Notes: generated by a model from the sequence alone, not told the origin. Positions 30,138 to 39,594 are shown, numbered from the stretch's first letter. The stretch is 60,924 nt of DNA from Bacteroidota bacterium (GCA_019695345.1 JAIBAE010000019.1:1-60924), one strand, 5' to 3'. A program made the numbers and translations.

Positions 30138-31388
30138 ATGAATACACAGAATAATTATAGCGACCTGATTCAACTATTTCTGGATGGCGAATGTACAGAG
30201 GTAGAAAGCAGTGTGTTGTTTTCGGAAATGAGTAAGAATCCGCAACTGCAAGCAGAGTTTCAGCAAGCCGCGCAGTTTGGCGTGTTAATGCGCTCGCAAC
30301 AACAAATGGTAAAACCTCCGGTGGATTTATCGGGCATGGTTATGGGTAAAGTTGGGTTGGCTACAACAGCGGCTGTTGCTACATCTGTGTTTAGCATTGG
30401 TAAGACTTTATCGGCGTTGGGATTGGTATCGTTGGGCGTGGTATCGGCAGTTGTTGCGTTACGGTTTATACCCAATACGCCAAGTCAGCCACAAGTGCAA
30501 CAAGTTGCCCAACAACCGCAAGTAACGCCACCCGTTCAATCAGAGCAACACACAAACACTACAACCGAGCAACAACCTAAGCAAGTTATTAAGTACGTGT
30601 ATATTCAGCAACCTTTGCAACAACCGCTACAACAGCAAACCGTTCAACATCAGCCGGTTGTTACAGAGCAGCCTATTGTTGAAGCTCATTCTGATACGGA
30701 ACACGAACCTACTATTGCAGAAGCACCAACATCGTTGCAAGAAACACCAAACACAACAACCGAAGTTATGCAGTTTGCACCAACCATGGTGTACGGGTTT
30801 CAGAGTTTGCAACAACAACCACAGCCACGGTATGTATCGCCGGTTGTAGCACATTTGGATGTTGTGATTTCACCGCCCGAAGGACACAGCAGTTGGTTTT
30901 CTCCGCGGTATATTTCGCTTAGATCGGCTGTACCGATTGGAAAGTTGTTAAGTCAGGCAAGTATCGAAACCGGGGATAGAATTTTCTCGCTGCAATGGCC
31001 AATATCGCCAACCGGAAGTTTTGGTATTGAGTTAGGCAGGGCTTATTTACCAACGTATGCAGTTATTTCACAGGATAACATCAAAACATTTGTAAAGGAA
31101 GATTATATCGGGTGGTTTTCGCTTTCGATGCGCGAAGACGGCAGACCGGAATTTTTACAGTCAATAACTCCAAACGATGACAAGTTCCGCTGGACCGGTG
31201 AACTTTCTATTGGGTTAAGCAATGCAGGTATTATTACCAAAGCGGAAACGTATGCAACGTATAACATCTTTAACTCTATTTCTGTTTCGGCAGGACCCAC
31301 TGCCATCATTCAATTTCTGAACAACCAAGGGAACGCGCAAGTAGCTACACGCTTTGCCTTGATGTTTGGTGCCGGTTACGAATTTTAA
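30138..31388 (+). CDS. Putative trans-envelope anti-sigma factor with C-terminal beta domain
   Basis: 416 residues. Residues 1-60 (NYSDLIQLFLDGECTEVESS ... EMSKNPQLQAEFQQA) resemble the cytoplasmic anti-sigma helix bundle common in Bacteroidota, without the zinc-binding HxxxCxxC. One transmembrane helix at ~88-110. Residues ~111-230 are Gln/Pro/Thr/Val-rich and likely disordered. Residues ~236-416 are strand-rich with alternating patterns (RIFSLQWPISPTGSFGIELG, FRWTGELSIGLSNAG, ISVSAGPTAII, RFALMFGAGYEF) and end in Phe like an outer-membrane barrel of about eight strands. Seen: order of parts and C-terminal F. Inferred: sigma-factor sequestration and outer-membrane contact. Confidence 0.72.
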   Translation: MNTQNNYSDLIQLFLDGECTEVESSVLFSEMSKNPQLQAEFQQAAQFGVLMRSQQQMVKPPVDLSGMVMGKVGLATTAAVATSVFSIGKTLSALGLVSLGVVSAVVALRFIPNTPSQPQVQQVAQQPQVTPPVQSEQHTNTTTEQQPKQVIKYVYIQQPLQQPLQQQTVQHQPVVTEQPIVEAHSDTEHEPTIAEAPTSLQETPNTTTEVMQFAPTMVYGFQSLQQQPQPRYVSPVVAHLDVVISPPEGHSSWFSPRYISLRSAVPIGKLLSQASIETGDRIFSLQWPISPTGSFGIELGRAYLPTYAVISQDNIKTFVKEDYIGWFSLSMREDGRPEFLQSITPNDDKFRWTGELSIGLSNAGIITKAETYATYNIFNSISVSAGPTAIIQFLNNQGNAQVATRFALMFGAGYEF

Positions 31389-31406
31389 TATAAAGGTAAA
31401 CAATAT

Positions 31407-32219
31407 ATGAAAACACATCTTGCATTAGCATTATGCACAGTCGCGCTGTTGCTTCATTCATGTTCAAATCACACACTCGAACCAACCTACGATTGCGAAC
31501 TACCAACACTCGGTAATGCAACTGTTGGAACATACGGAGTATATCTCCATACAAATCTCGATTCGTTGGGTAATGTAGTAACAGGTATTGAAACCTACGA
31601 TACATTAACAATAATAAGTAAGTCTATAGCAAGCGATAACACGTTAACACTTGGCATTCAAGACCGTTTCTCTACCGACTTTGGCACAACATGGCGCACC
31701 GATACAATTACGTGGGTGATAACGGGAAATCAGTTTAAGGTACAAAACCACTGGCTGCAACAACAATGTACTTGTTTCGATGGATTATTGAAATATAGAA
31801 TCTACGATGACTGTTCATCCAACTCGACGATAATTGCAGATAATAAAACAGTAGCAGGCGATATCTTACCATCACTTGTACGCGATAACATGGGAAATCA
31901 GACCATAGTAAATACAACAACCAATGCAACAATATCTAACCTTTGTACAGCAAAGTATAACGAGAACATCATGCTTGGAACTCGTAAAATGCTTACTAAA
32001 AAATCCGAGTCTAACATTTCTTTTACGTACAGATTGCTGGAGCCGCAGGCAGCAACATTTGTTAACGGTAAGCGCACTTCAACTGTTACCGATAACTGCC
32101 ACGTGTGGGTAAACCACGAAGTAGGCCTGATAAAAGAACGAGTTATGGTTACAGAAGATACCCCCAACCCACACAACCTGTATTTTGAACGTGTAATGGT
32201 TCAGTATATAACAAAGTAA
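31407..32219 (+). CDS. Lipoprotein of unknown function, third gene of the sigma operon
   Basis: 270 residues, 18 bp after the preceding stop. N-terminal signal MKTHLALALCTVALLLHSC with a Cys at 19 (weak lipobox LHSC). The remainder is strand-rich and Thr/Asn-rich with several Cys (DCELPT, QQQCTCFDGL, DDCSSN, SNLCTAKYN, DNCHVWVN). No domain recognised. Its position suggests it functions with the sigma/anti-sigma pair, perhaps as an envelope sensor partner; that is inference. Confidence 0.7.
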   Translation: MKTHLALALCTVALLLHSCSNHTLEPTYDCELPTLGNATVGTYGVYLHTNLDSLGNVVTGIETYDTLTIISKSIASDNTLTLGIQDRFSTDFGTTWRTDTITWVITGNQFKVQNHWLQQQCTCFDGLLKYRIYDDCSSNSTIIADNKTVAGDILPSLVRDNMGNQTIVNTTTNATISNLCTAKYNENIMLGTRKMLTKKSESNISFTYRLLEPQAATFVNGKRTSTVTDNCHVWVNHEVGLIKERVMVTEDTPNPHNLYFERVMVQYITK

Positions 32220-32392
32220 TCTGTTACTCGCTTCTGCCGAAGCAACCCGCAAGCGCGCCAACCCTGTGCGAACCAATCGTTCTGCCTCGCAGTTAATTAC
32301 GGATTACAATATCATTGATTCGCGAAGCAGGAGGAACGGCTCCGCCCGGGTGACGGCGCACAAGGGTTGCTACGTCAAAACAAGGGGAACCA
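32220..32392. repeat. B-B inverted doublet
   Basis: Forward B (GTTACTCGCTTCTGCCGAAG ... GCGCGCCAACCCTGTGCG) and reverse B (GCGAAGCAGGAGGAACGG ... GCGCACAAGGGTTGCTACG ... GGGGAACC) separated by ~20 bp. The gap 32220-32567 otherwise shows a -7-like TATTTTTG at 32406-32413 for the tolC gene. Confidence 0.8.
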
Positions 32393-32567
32393 TCATATCT
32401 CTATGTATTTTTGTACTTCCTAAAAATAAATTACCGTGTGGTGCAACAAAAAGCAGGTGCTGCCGTTGTATGCGCGGATTTGTTTTGAGTTGTACCGAAA
32501 CATTGGTACGTAAAAAGTATCTAAACCAAAACGTATCTATAGAGTTACCTTCTTACGGAGTAGTGAT

Positions 32568-33914
32568 ATGATGTTCCGAATTTTGATGTTTGTTATGGTG
32601 TTTGCCGTTACATGTACTGCGCAAACAAGCGGCTCGGGGAAAGTATATACATTAGATGATTGCCTTAAAATTGCCGCAGAGAATAACTTAGATATACAAT
32701 CGGGTGCAGCGCAATATCAGGCACAAGGTGCGTATGTTACACAGGCGTTCGGAGCGTTTTTACCTACTATGGGTGCTTCTATGGGGTACTCGCGTCAGCT
32801 TAATGTAGAAGGCGGACGAACCGTTAACATTGGCGGACAGGTGATTCCTATTGCCGGTGCAGAGCCAAACTCGTATTCCATGAGTGCGTATGCTTCGTAT
32901 AATATTTTTAATGGCTTTGCCCGCGAAGCAAACTATAACCGAACAAAACAAGAACTTAGCGCCACCGATTTTAACTTCCGCCGGATTCGCCAAACAGTTG
33001 GTTACACAGTACGCTCGCAATACATTAGTGTGTTACGTGCCATGCAAATCAATAAAATCCGCAAAGAGAATATAGAACTTGGTAAAAAAGAAGTTGAACG
33101 TATGCAGGCATTGTTCGATGCCGGTCGCGTTCCTATTGGTAACGTTCTGAGCCAACAAGCCGATTTGGGCTCGCGCGAGTTAGATGAAGTGAATTCCGAT
33201 AATCAGGTAAACCAAGCCAAAGCACAAATACTAACAACGCTTGCTGTTCAGCCCGACCAACGGTCGGAGTTTATGGAATCTGCAATACCTTCAACAGTTG
33301 ATGATAACACGTTAACAGAATTCCGCAAAGAGATTGGCAGTTACAACGCCGCCGTAAAAAAAGCGTTAGAATCACGTCCGGATTTTCAGGCATTTACAGC
33401 TCGCATCGAAGCGGCAAGCAGTTCTGTAACTGCAGCCCATTCCGGTAGAATGCCCGACCTTAATGCAAGTGGCGGATGGTCGTGGTCTAACTCGCAGTTT
33501 AACAACTTCGGCAACAACGGGCGTTATTACATCAGCATGAATCTCTCCGTTCCAATCTTCGATAACTTCAACACTTCCACCCAAATACAAACGGCAAACG
33601 TGGCATTGCGCCAACGCGAGATAGAAAGTCAGCAATCGGAAATGAAAATTCGTTCGGAAGTACAAAGTGCCTTCCTTAATCTCGAAGCCGCCGAAAAACA
33701 ATTAGAAATAACAAGCCGTGCGTTAAAATCAGCCGAGCAAAATTTTAAAAGTGCACAAGAGCGTTTAAACGTTGGTGCAGCAACTGTGCTCGATTACCTT
33801 ACGGCAAACAATCTGTTAATCAATGCAAAAATCAATCGTGTAAATGCGGTATATAATTACTTCGATGTTCAATTTCAGGTTCGCTACGCAATTGGAACTC
33901 TGAAAGAAGGATAA
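32568..33914 (+). CDS. TolC-family outer-membrane efflux protein
   Basis: 448 residues. Signal peptide (MMFRILMFVMVFAVTCTAQ), then the internal two-fold OEP repeat: YTLDDCLKIAAENNLDI, long helices (KIRKENIELGKKEVERMQAL, GRVPIGNVLSQQADLGSREL), strands around ISMNLSVPIFDNFNTSTQI, and the second helical pair (SQQSEMKIRSEVQSAFLNLE ... RLNVGAATVLDYLTANNLL). It forms a trimeric outer-membrane/periplasmic channel. First gene of a co-oriented exporter locus with a membrane-fusion protein, ATPase and two permeases. Confidence 0.93.
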   Translation: MMFRILMFVMVFAVTCTAQTSGSGKVYTLDDCLKIAAENNLDIQSGAAQYQAQGAYVTQAFGAFLPTMGASMGYSRQLNVEGGRTVNIGGQVIPIAGAEPNSYSMSAYASYNIFNGFAREANYNRTKQELSATDFNFRRIRQTVGYTVRSQYISVLRAMQINKIRKENIELGKKEVERMQALFDAGRVPIGNVLSQQADLGSRELDEVNSDNQVNQAKAQILTTLAVQPDQRSEFMESAIPSTVDDNTLTEFRKEIGSYNAAVKKALESRPDFQAFTARIEAASSSVTAAHSGRMPDLNASGGWSWSNSQFNNFGNNGRYYISMNLSVPIFDNFNTSTQIQTANVALRQREIESQQSEMKIRSEVQSAFLNLEAAEKQLEITSRALKSAEQNFKSAQERLNVGAATVLDYLTANNLLINAKINRVNAVYNYFDVQFQVRYAIGTLKEG

Positions 33915-33927
33915 GAATAATTTTGGT

Positions 33928-34000
33928 AACCGTCCGGCAGCCGAAGCAACCCTTCAGCGCCGTCACGCAGGCGGAGCCAATCGGTACAGCATCGCAGGTT
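33928..34000 (+). repeat. Family B intergenic repeat, forward
   Basis: GGTAACCGTCCGGCAGCCGAAG, then GCAACCCTTCAGCGCCGTC and CATCGCAGGTTAATTACG: the B framework with substitutions. It is followed at 34046-34065 by a separate hairpin AGACGCGATGCTTCGCGTCT. Confidence 0.6.
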
Positions 34001-34122
34001 AATTACGAATTTCAAATTACGGATTACGTTTAGGTAAATCTGTAGAGACGCGATGCTTCGCGTCTGATGAGAAACTCTAAACACATACACCGACAATCAA
34101 ATTACAGTTAAGGATATAAACG

Positions 34123-35403
34123 ATGGCTAAGAAATCAAAAAAGAGAATTTGGATTGCAGTTGGGATAATTGCAACATTACTTATTGCTGCAGTTGTACTG
34201 ATTGTAATCAAAAGTTCAGACCAAAAAACAAAAGTACAGGTTGAGAAAATCGGGCGCAGAACCATTACACAAACTGTATCGGCAATTGGTAAAATACAAC
34301 CAGAAACCGAAGTAAAAATTTCACCCGAAGCAAGTGGAGAGATTGTTACGCTTAATGTAAAAGAAGGCGACTTTGTACAAAAGAACCAATTGCTTGTGCG
34401 CATCAAACCCGATTTGTTTGAAACGCAGTTAGACCAATTCCGCGCATCGGTTAAATCGGCATCGGTTGCTATTGAAATGGCAAAAGTTGAAGTAGAACGC
34501 AGCGAGTTGGAAATGAAACGAGTTGGCGAGTTATACAAAAAGGAGTTTGCATCCAAACAAGAATGGGAAACTGCCAAAGCGGGATACGACAGAGCGCAGG
34601 CACAATACCAACAAATGATAACCGATAAAACCCGCGCCGAAGCTGCATTGCGTCAGGTGGAGGTATCGGCATCGCGCACAACCATCTACGCACCTATGGC
34701 AGGAACCGTAACCAAACTGCTTGTTGAAAACGGTGAGAAGGTTGTTGGTACGGCGCAAATGCAGGGAACAGAAATGATGCGCGTATCGGACTTAAACGTA
34801 ATGAACGCAATTGTAGATGTTGATGAGAATGATGTTGTTAAAGTTAAACTTGGCGATACAGCAAAAGTTAAGATTGATGCTTTTCCTGATAAAACATTCC
34901 GAGGGTATGTGTATGAGATTTCGCACTCACCAAAGCAACAAAGTATAGGAACGCAAGATGAAGTGATAAACTTTGAGGTAAAAATTAGGTTGATAGATAA
35001 AGAGATTGAGTTGCGTCCCGGAATGAGTTGTAGTGTTGATATACAAACAGAAACACATCCTGATGTTGTTTCGGTGCCACTACAATCTGTAACAATTCGT
35101 GCTGCCGATGATAAAAAAGAAATGGAAGGTAACGGACGTGAGATTAAGACTGAAAAAGTTGGCGATGACAAAAAACAAGAGGAACGTCCGCCGCAAGTTG
35201 TGTTTGTGTACGATGCCGGAAAAGTTAAACAAGTTAAAGTTGAAACCGGTATTAGTGATAAAGGCTATATTGAGGTAAAGAGCGGAGTAAACGAAGGTCA
35301 GACCATTGTTAGCGGTAGCTTTAACACAATAGCCAAAGTGTTAAACGATGGCATGAAGGTTCAGATTGACTCCACAAGTAACAAGAAGAAGAAACCGAAC
35401 TAA
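34123..35403 (+). CDS. Periplasmic membrane-fusion protein (MacA/HlyD type)
   Basis: 426 residues. Inner-membrane anchor (residues 8-28, [20 protein letters not shown]). Barrel-sandwich hybrid halves [19 protein letters not shown] and [20 protein letters not shown] flank an alpha-hairpin rich in charged heptads (~85-165). A beta-barrel domain ([20 protein letters not shown]) and a membrane-proximal domain follow ([19 protein letters not shown]). The loop at ~325-350 is highly charged ([17 protein letters not shown]). C-terminus ends NKKKKPN. It links the ABC permeases to TolC. Confidence 0.92.
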   Translation: MAKKSKKRIWIAVGIIATLLIAAVVLIVIKSSDQKTKVQVEKIGRRTITQTVSAIGKIQPETEVKISPEASGEIVTLNVKEGDFVQKNQLLVRIKPDLFETQLDQFRASVKSASVAIEMAKVEVERSELEMKRVGELYKKEFASKQEWETAKAGYDRAQAQYQQMITDKTRAEAALRQVEVSASRTTIYAPMAGTVTKLLVENGEKVVGTAQMQGTEMMRVSDLNVMNAIVDVDENDVVKVKLGDTAKVKIDAFPDKTFRGYVYEISHSPKQQSIGTQDEVINFEVKIRLIDKEIELRPGMSCSVDIQTETHPDVVSVPLQSVTIRAADDKKEMEGNGREIKTEKVGDDKKQEERPPQVVFVYDAGKVKQVKVETGISDKGYIEVKSGVNEGQTIVSGSFNTIAKVLNDGMKVQIDSTSNKKKKPN

Positions 35404-35458
35404 CGGAAATATATACGGTAGGTTAACGTATTCTATCATCACACAAACAACACACGGT

Positions 35459-36184
35459 ATGCAAACCACAACACCAAACGAAGTACTGATACAGATTGAG
35501 CATATCAGCAAAATATATACAATGGGCGATGAAAAGGTATTTGCCTTGCGCGATATATCTCTTACTCTGCACCGAAATGAATACGTTGCTATTATGGGTC
35601 CATCGGGTTCGGGTAAATCAACGCTTATGAATATGCTTGGTTGCCTTGATACTCCAACCAGCGGCGAGTATTGGTTAAACGGACAGGACGTTAGCAAAAT
35701 GGATGATGCTGAACTTGCCGAAGTACGCAATAAACAAATTGGTTTTGTGTTCCAGACCTTTAACTTGTTAGCCCGTGCCTCTACACTTAAAAATGTTGAG
35801 CTTCCGTTGGTGTATGGTGGAATAAAAGGTGAAGCACGGAAAGAACGTGCAGAGCGTGCTTTGCAAGATGTTGGTCTAGGCGATAGAATGGGTCACAAAC
35901 CTAACGAGTTATCGGGAGGGCAGAGACAGCGTGTTGCAATTGCCCGCGCATTGGTTACAAAGCCATCTATTATCCTTGCCGACGAGCCAACCGGAAACTT
36001 AGATAGTAAAACAGGAGTAGAAATTATGCGCTTGTTTGAAGAAATCTGGAAACAAGGTAATACCGTTATTCTTGTTACGCACGAAGATGATATAGCACGC
36101 CATGCTCGCAGAATTATCCGTGTGCGGGATGGATTGGTTGAGAGTGATTTGGTAAATCCAAATCCGGTTACGTTGTTGGATTAA
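35459..36184 (+). CDS. MacB-type ABC transporter ATPase
   Basis: 241 residues from ATG 35459 ([20 protein letters not shown]); the ORF start at 35366 overlaps the previous gene. Walker [11 protein letters not shown]-loop [13 protein letters not shown], signature [15 protein letters not shown], Walker [15 protein letters not shown]-loop VTHEDD. In this branch of the family (LolD/FtsE/MacB-like) the ATPase powers mechanotransmission rather than transport through its own membrane domain. A C-type and a B-type repeat separate it from the first permease. Confidence 0.95.
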   Translation: MQTTTPNEVLIQIEHISKIYTMGDEKVFALRDISLTLHRNEYVAIMGPSGSGKSTLMNMLGCLDTPTSGEYWLNGQDVSKMDDAELAEVRNKQIGFVFQTFNLLARASTLKNVELPLVYGGIKGEARKERAERALQDVGLGDRMGHKPNELSGGQRQRVAIARALVTKPSIILADEPTGNLDSKTGVEIMRLFEEIWKQGNTVILVTHEDDIARHARRIIRVRDGLVESDLVNPNPVTLLD

Positions 36185-36216
36185 CACCATTTTTGATGAG
36201 TGCGGATATTAGGGTT

Positions 36217-36307
36217 TGTCATTCCCGAAAACGCGGAGAAGCGTTTATCGGGAATCCAGATTTTACCGCTCTGAGAATGCTGGATACCTGTTTTCACGGG
36301 TATGACA
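36217..36307. repeat. Family C palindromic element, copy 3
   Basis: TGTCATTCCCGAAAACGCGG ... GCGTTTATCGGGAATCC ... TTTTCACGGGTATGACA, the same layout as at 10694 and 27569. It is inserted inside the exporter operon between ATPase and permease genes. Confidence 0.85.
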
Positions 36308-36355
36308 ATCAATGAACAGTTTTTATAAGAAGTTTGAGAACGAACGTATTTAAAG

Positions 36356-36402
36356 GGTCGGGGCGGACTGGGTTGCCGCAGACGAGGCGGTGAAACCCTG
36401 TG
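36356..36402 (-). repeat. Family B intergenic repeat, reverse, partial
   Basis: GGGGCGGACTGGGTTGCCGC followed by GAGGCGGTGAAACCC matches reverse-orientation B copies at 6160 and 22396 over about 45 bp. Confidence 0.5.
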
Positions 36403-36427
36403 AGAGTACCACAAATAATCTACATGA

Positions 36428-37672
36428 GTGATAGCATCTGAATACATAGAATCTTTTTCGATAGCATTTGCGGCATTACGCCAGAACAAACTTCGTGCGG
36501 TTTTAACAACACTTGGTATTGTGATTGGGATTGCCGTTGTCACGCTTATGGGTTGGGCACTGAACAGTTTGGATGCTGCCTTTGATGCTACGATTGACAT
36601 TTTGGGTAATGATATGTTGTACGTTGATAAATGGAGTTGGGCGGGTGGTAATAATTGGAGATTGATGGAATCGAGAAAGAACATTACCATTGAACAAGCA
36701 GAAGAATTAATTGAACGATTAAAGACGCCACAAGTTGCCGTACCTATGGGAAGTTTGTGGGGACGTAGTATAATTTATAACGACCTTAAGGCAAATGGTT
36801 TTACTGTTACCGGCGTACGTGCAACGTACACACAAACTCCGGCAGGCAATGTGGACGAAGGAAGATTTTTCTCGGAGATTGAAGACAGGTACAGCGAGAA
36901 TGTTGTGGTGGTTGGGTATGGCGTGAAGAAAGTGTTCTTCCCAAACTCCGACCCCATTGGCAAGACGATTAAAATTAACGGAATGCAGTTTACCATTATT
37001 GGAGTAATTGCAAAACGTGGTACTGCACTAATGGACTTTGTAGATAACCAGGTGTTTATTCCGTTGAATTCGTTTTTTGGATTGTATGGAAAAAGTATTC
37101 GTTCTATTTCGATTGCAGTTAAGGCGGGTTCGCCGGAGTTGTTGGATGATGTACGGTCGGAAGTTGTAGGTACCATGCGTATTGTGCGGAACTTACCGCC
37201 CGGCAAAGACGAAGACTTCTCTATTAACGAGAGCCAGATGTTCCATGAGCAAGTTGCCGAGATTAGATTTTACATATGGGCAATTGGAATCTTCTTAACC
37301 GCTATGAGTTTTATAGTTGGTATGATTGGTATTATGAATGTAATGTTTGTTTCCGTTACCGAACGTACCAAAGAGATTGGAATACGTAAGGCAATAGGCG
37401 CAAAACGACTTTCTATTCTGATGCAGTTTTTGGTAGAGGCAGCTACGCTTTGTGTTGCCGGTGCTATTGTTGCAATACTGTTGTGTATTGTTGCTGCAGC
37501 AGGTATTTACTTTGCCTTTAAAGAGCAAGCGCCATTTCTTACGCCGTATATTCCGGTTCCAATTTTAATAATAGCAATAGTTGTATCGGTAGTGGTTGGC
37601 ATACTTGCCGGATTGTTCCCTGCATTACGTGCGGCACGAATGAACCCCGTTGACGCACTCCGTTACGAATAA
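36428..37672 (+). CDS. MacB/FtsX-like ABC permease, first of two
   Basis: 414 residues, GTG start at 36428 (a nearby ATG at 36424 is out of frame and closes at once). Layout of MacB membrane proteins: TM1 near residue 30 (LTTLGIVIGIAVVTLMGWAL), a large periplasmic MacB_PCD domain (~45-280), then three C-terminal helices of FtsX (IGIFLTAMSFIVGMIGIMNV, ERTKEIGIRKAIGAKR, IVVSVVVGILAGLFPALRAA), ending NPVDALRYE. It probably pairs with the next gene product as a heterodimer. Substrate unknown. Confidence 0.92.
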   Translation: MIASEYIESFSIAFAALRQNKLRAVLTTLGIVIGIAVVTLMGWALNSLDAAFDATIDILGNDMLYVDKWSWAGGNNWRLMESRKNITIEQAEELIERLKTPQVAVPMGSLWGRSIIYNDLKANGFTVTGVRATYTQTPAGNVDEGRFFSEIEDRYSENVVVVGYGVKKVFFPNSDPIGKTIKINGMQFTIIGVIAKRGTALMDFVDNQVFIPLNSFFGLYGKSIRSISIAVKAGSPELLDDVRSEVVGTMRIVRNLPPGKDEDFSINESQMFHEQVAEIRFYIWAIGIFLTAMSFIVGMIGIMNVMFVSVTERTKEIGIRKAIGAKRLSILMQFLVEAATLCVAGAIVAILLCIVAAAGIYFAFKEQAPFLTPYIPVPILIIAIVVSVVVGILAGLFPALRAARMNPVDALRYE

Positions 37673-37690
37673 TAATAAACGCAATAAACT

Positions 37691-38920
37691 TTGAATATTC
37701 TCGAGAGCATACTAACCGCATTATCTTCAATCCGCAGTAATACATTGCGGTCGGTACTAACGTTGTTAAGTATATCGTTAGGTACATTTGCTATTGTATC
37801 GGTAGGTATAGCAACAACTACCTTAAATGATACCATAACCGGTGCCATTGATGAAGTTGGTGGAAACTCGTTTGTTATTAAACGTACACCAAGTATCAAC
37901 ATGGGAAATAGTTGGCGCAAGTATCGTAACAGAAAAGTAATTGGTGTAAATCAGGCAGAAGAATACAAAAAACAAATTGGTAATTCTGCATTGGTATCTG
38001 TTGCCGATGAAGATATGGGTAAGACCATAAAATCCGGAACACTCTCAACAAACCCCGATGTAATGATTTGGGGTGTTGATGAAAACTACTTTACTTTGCG
38101 CCAAAAAACATTTAGCGATGGGCGACCAATTTTAGAAGAAGACTTACACAGCGGGCGCATGGTTGCAGTAATTGGTAACGATGTAAAAGTAAAACTGTTT
38201 CCGTATTCCAACCCAATTGGTCAGCAGATTACCATTGATAATTATCGCTTTGATATTATAGGCGTGTTGGAACCCAAAGGCGCTGTACTTGGGCAAAGTC
38301 AGGATAACGAAGTATATCTGCCGTTAACGGCGTATGTAAAGGGCTTTGCAAACGAATCACGTTTTAGTGCAACCATAACCGTTAAAGCAAACAGTGCAGA
38401 AACATTCCATAGTGTGTTTGATGAATCAATCGGCATCATGCGTTCGTTACGTAACTGCAAACCGTGGGAAGAAAATAATTTTGAAATAGAAGATAACTCT
38501 ACCATTAAAGAACAGTTTGAAACAATTGTAAACTTCATGGGATACTTTGCAGGGTTTATTGCATTTTTTGCATTGGCTGCTGCGGGTGTAGGAATTATGA
38601 ATATCATGCTTATTAGTGTTAAGGAACGCACTCGCGAAATTGGAATTCGTAAAGCACTTGGCGCAACTAAGAATGCAATACTTACACAGTTCTTAATAGA
38701 AGCTGTTACTCTCTGCCAGCTTGGTGGACTTGGAGGAATTCTGTTTGGCTTAGGGCTTATTGGGATTCTATCACTTTCCTTTTCTTTTACTTTCTCGTTT
38801 CCGGTAAATTGGGTTGTTGCCAGTATTGTTATTTGTACGGTTATCGGTATTGCCTTTGGTATTTATCCCGCTTGGCGTGCCGCACGGTTAGACCCAATAG
38901 AAGCACTCCGTTACGAATAA
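37691..38920 (+). CDS. MacB/FtsX-like ABC permease, second of two
   Basis: 409 residues with a TTG start at 37691, 18 bp after the first permease; no ATG in a suitable place. Same fold: LRSVLTLLSISLGTFAIVSV as TM1, periplasmic core, then GIMNIMLISVKERTREIGIR, GIRKALGATKNAIL, and a final AWRAARLDPIEALRYE. Divergent from its neighbour but clearly paralogous. Having two full permeases implies an obligate heterodimer on one ATPase. Confidence 0.92.
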   Translation: MNILESILTALSSIRSNTLRSVLTLLSISLGTFAIVSVGIATTTLNDTITGAIDEVGGNSFVIKRTPSINMGNSWRKYRNRKVIGVNQAEEYKKQIGNSALVSVADEDMGKTIKSGTLSTNPDVMIWGVDENYFTLRQKTFSDGRPILEEDLHSGRMVAVIGNDVKVKLFPYSNPIGQQITIDNYRFDIIGVLEPKGAVLGQSQDNEVYLPLTAYVKGFANESRFSATITVKANSAETFHSVFDESIGIMRSLRNCKPWEENNFEIEDNSTIKEQFETIVNFMGYFAGFIAFFALAAAGVGIMNIMLISVKERTREIGIRKALGATKNAILTQFLIEAVTLCQLGGLGGILFGLGLIGILSLSFSFTFSFPVNWVVASIVICTVIGIAFGIYPAWRAARLDPIEALRYE

Positions 38921-38922
38921 AA

Positions 38923-38988
38923 TTTTCTGCTATCGCCTGACCGCACCGAATGTTCAGCACTACACACTGTTCACTTGCGGGAGAGAAA
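38923..38988 (+). repeat. Family A intergenic repeat, forward (left of TA cassette)
   Basis: TTTTCTGCTATCGCCTGACC and CACTTGCGGGAGAGAA at the ends: the best-preserved A copy. It starts 3 bp after the permease stop. Confidence 0.85.
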
Positions 38989-39056
38989 AGTAGTAATTTT
39001 TATACACATCGTTCTTATTACCTATGTTTGTATAGATTCATTATCATACAAGTACT

Positions 39057-39263
39057 ATGAAAATACTCATTGATATACCCGATACAAAAGCAGATGCCTT
39101 TATGGATGTACTGAATAGTATAACCTTTGTAAAAGCAAAACAACTTACCGAAAGCAAAGCCCAGGCATTAAAAGAAGTTCGTGATGCAGTAGTAGAAATG
39201 AAACAGATTAAAACAGGAAAGAAAAAATCCAGAAGTGCAACAGAGTTTCTTAATGAGTTATAA
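39057..39263 (+). CDS. Antitoxin of a RelE/ParE-type pair
   Basis: 68 residues: MKILIDIPDTKADAFMDVL opens like a ribbon-helix-helix or strand-helix antitoxin. The mid part (KAKQLTESKAQALKEVRDAV) is helical and the basic tail (TGKKKSRSATEFLNEL) would contact the toxin. Not assigned to a named antitoxin family with certainty; the identity rests mainly on its 11-bp overlap with the toxin gene. A -7-like TATGTTTG lies at 39023-39030. Confidence 0.82.
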   Translation: MKILIDIPDTKADAFMDVLNSITFVKAKQLTESKAQALKEVRDAVVEMKQIKTGKKKSRSATEFLNEL

Positions 39264-39588
39264 TGTTGAGACCATACCGGTTTTTGAGAAACAAGTAAAA
39301 CGTTTGATTCGTAAGTACCCATCTTTAAAACAAGAGTTGTTTACTGTAGTTGCTCAATTACAAGACAATCCGTTTCTTGGTATTTCATTAGGAAATAGTT
39401 GTTATAAAATACGTATCGCAATAGCTTCCAAAGGAAAAGGAAAACGTGGTGGCGCAAGAATAGTTACTCATATTGTTGTAAGCACAACCACGGTCTATCT
39501 ACTCAATATTTTTGATAAAAGTAATAAAGAGACCCTTACAGATTCAGAATTAGAACAACTATTGCAATTTATACCTACAGCTGAGTAA
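39253..39588 (+). CDS. RelE/ParE-superfamily toxin
   Basis: 111 residues from ATG 39253, overlapping the antitoxin stop by 11 bp (ATGAGTTATAA). The pattern is typical: VFEKQVKRLIRKYPSLKQEL helix pair, DNPFLGISLGNSCYKIRIAI (central strands), RGGARIVTHIVVSTTTVYLL, and a final IFDKSNKETLTDSELEQLL. Probably a ribosome-dependent mRNase or gyrase inhibitor; the substrate cannot be told from sequence. The whole TA pair lies between inverted A repeats. Confidence 0.88.
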   Translation: MSYNVETIPVFEKQVKRLIRKYPSLKQELFTVVAQLQDNPFLGISLGNSCYKIRIAIASKGKGKRGGARIVTHIVVSTTTVYLLNIFDKSNKETLTDSELEQLLQFIPTAE

Positions 39589-39594
39589 TACCTT

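Noticed and set aside
33928-36402. B-repeat pair as ends of a mobile element carrying exporter genes
   Set aside because: The interval would contain only two genes of a five-gene operon, so framing here is better explained by independent intergenic copies.
36181-36690. 169-codon leftward ORF
   Set aside because: It crosses repeats C and B and runs antisense to the first permease; no recognisable domain.
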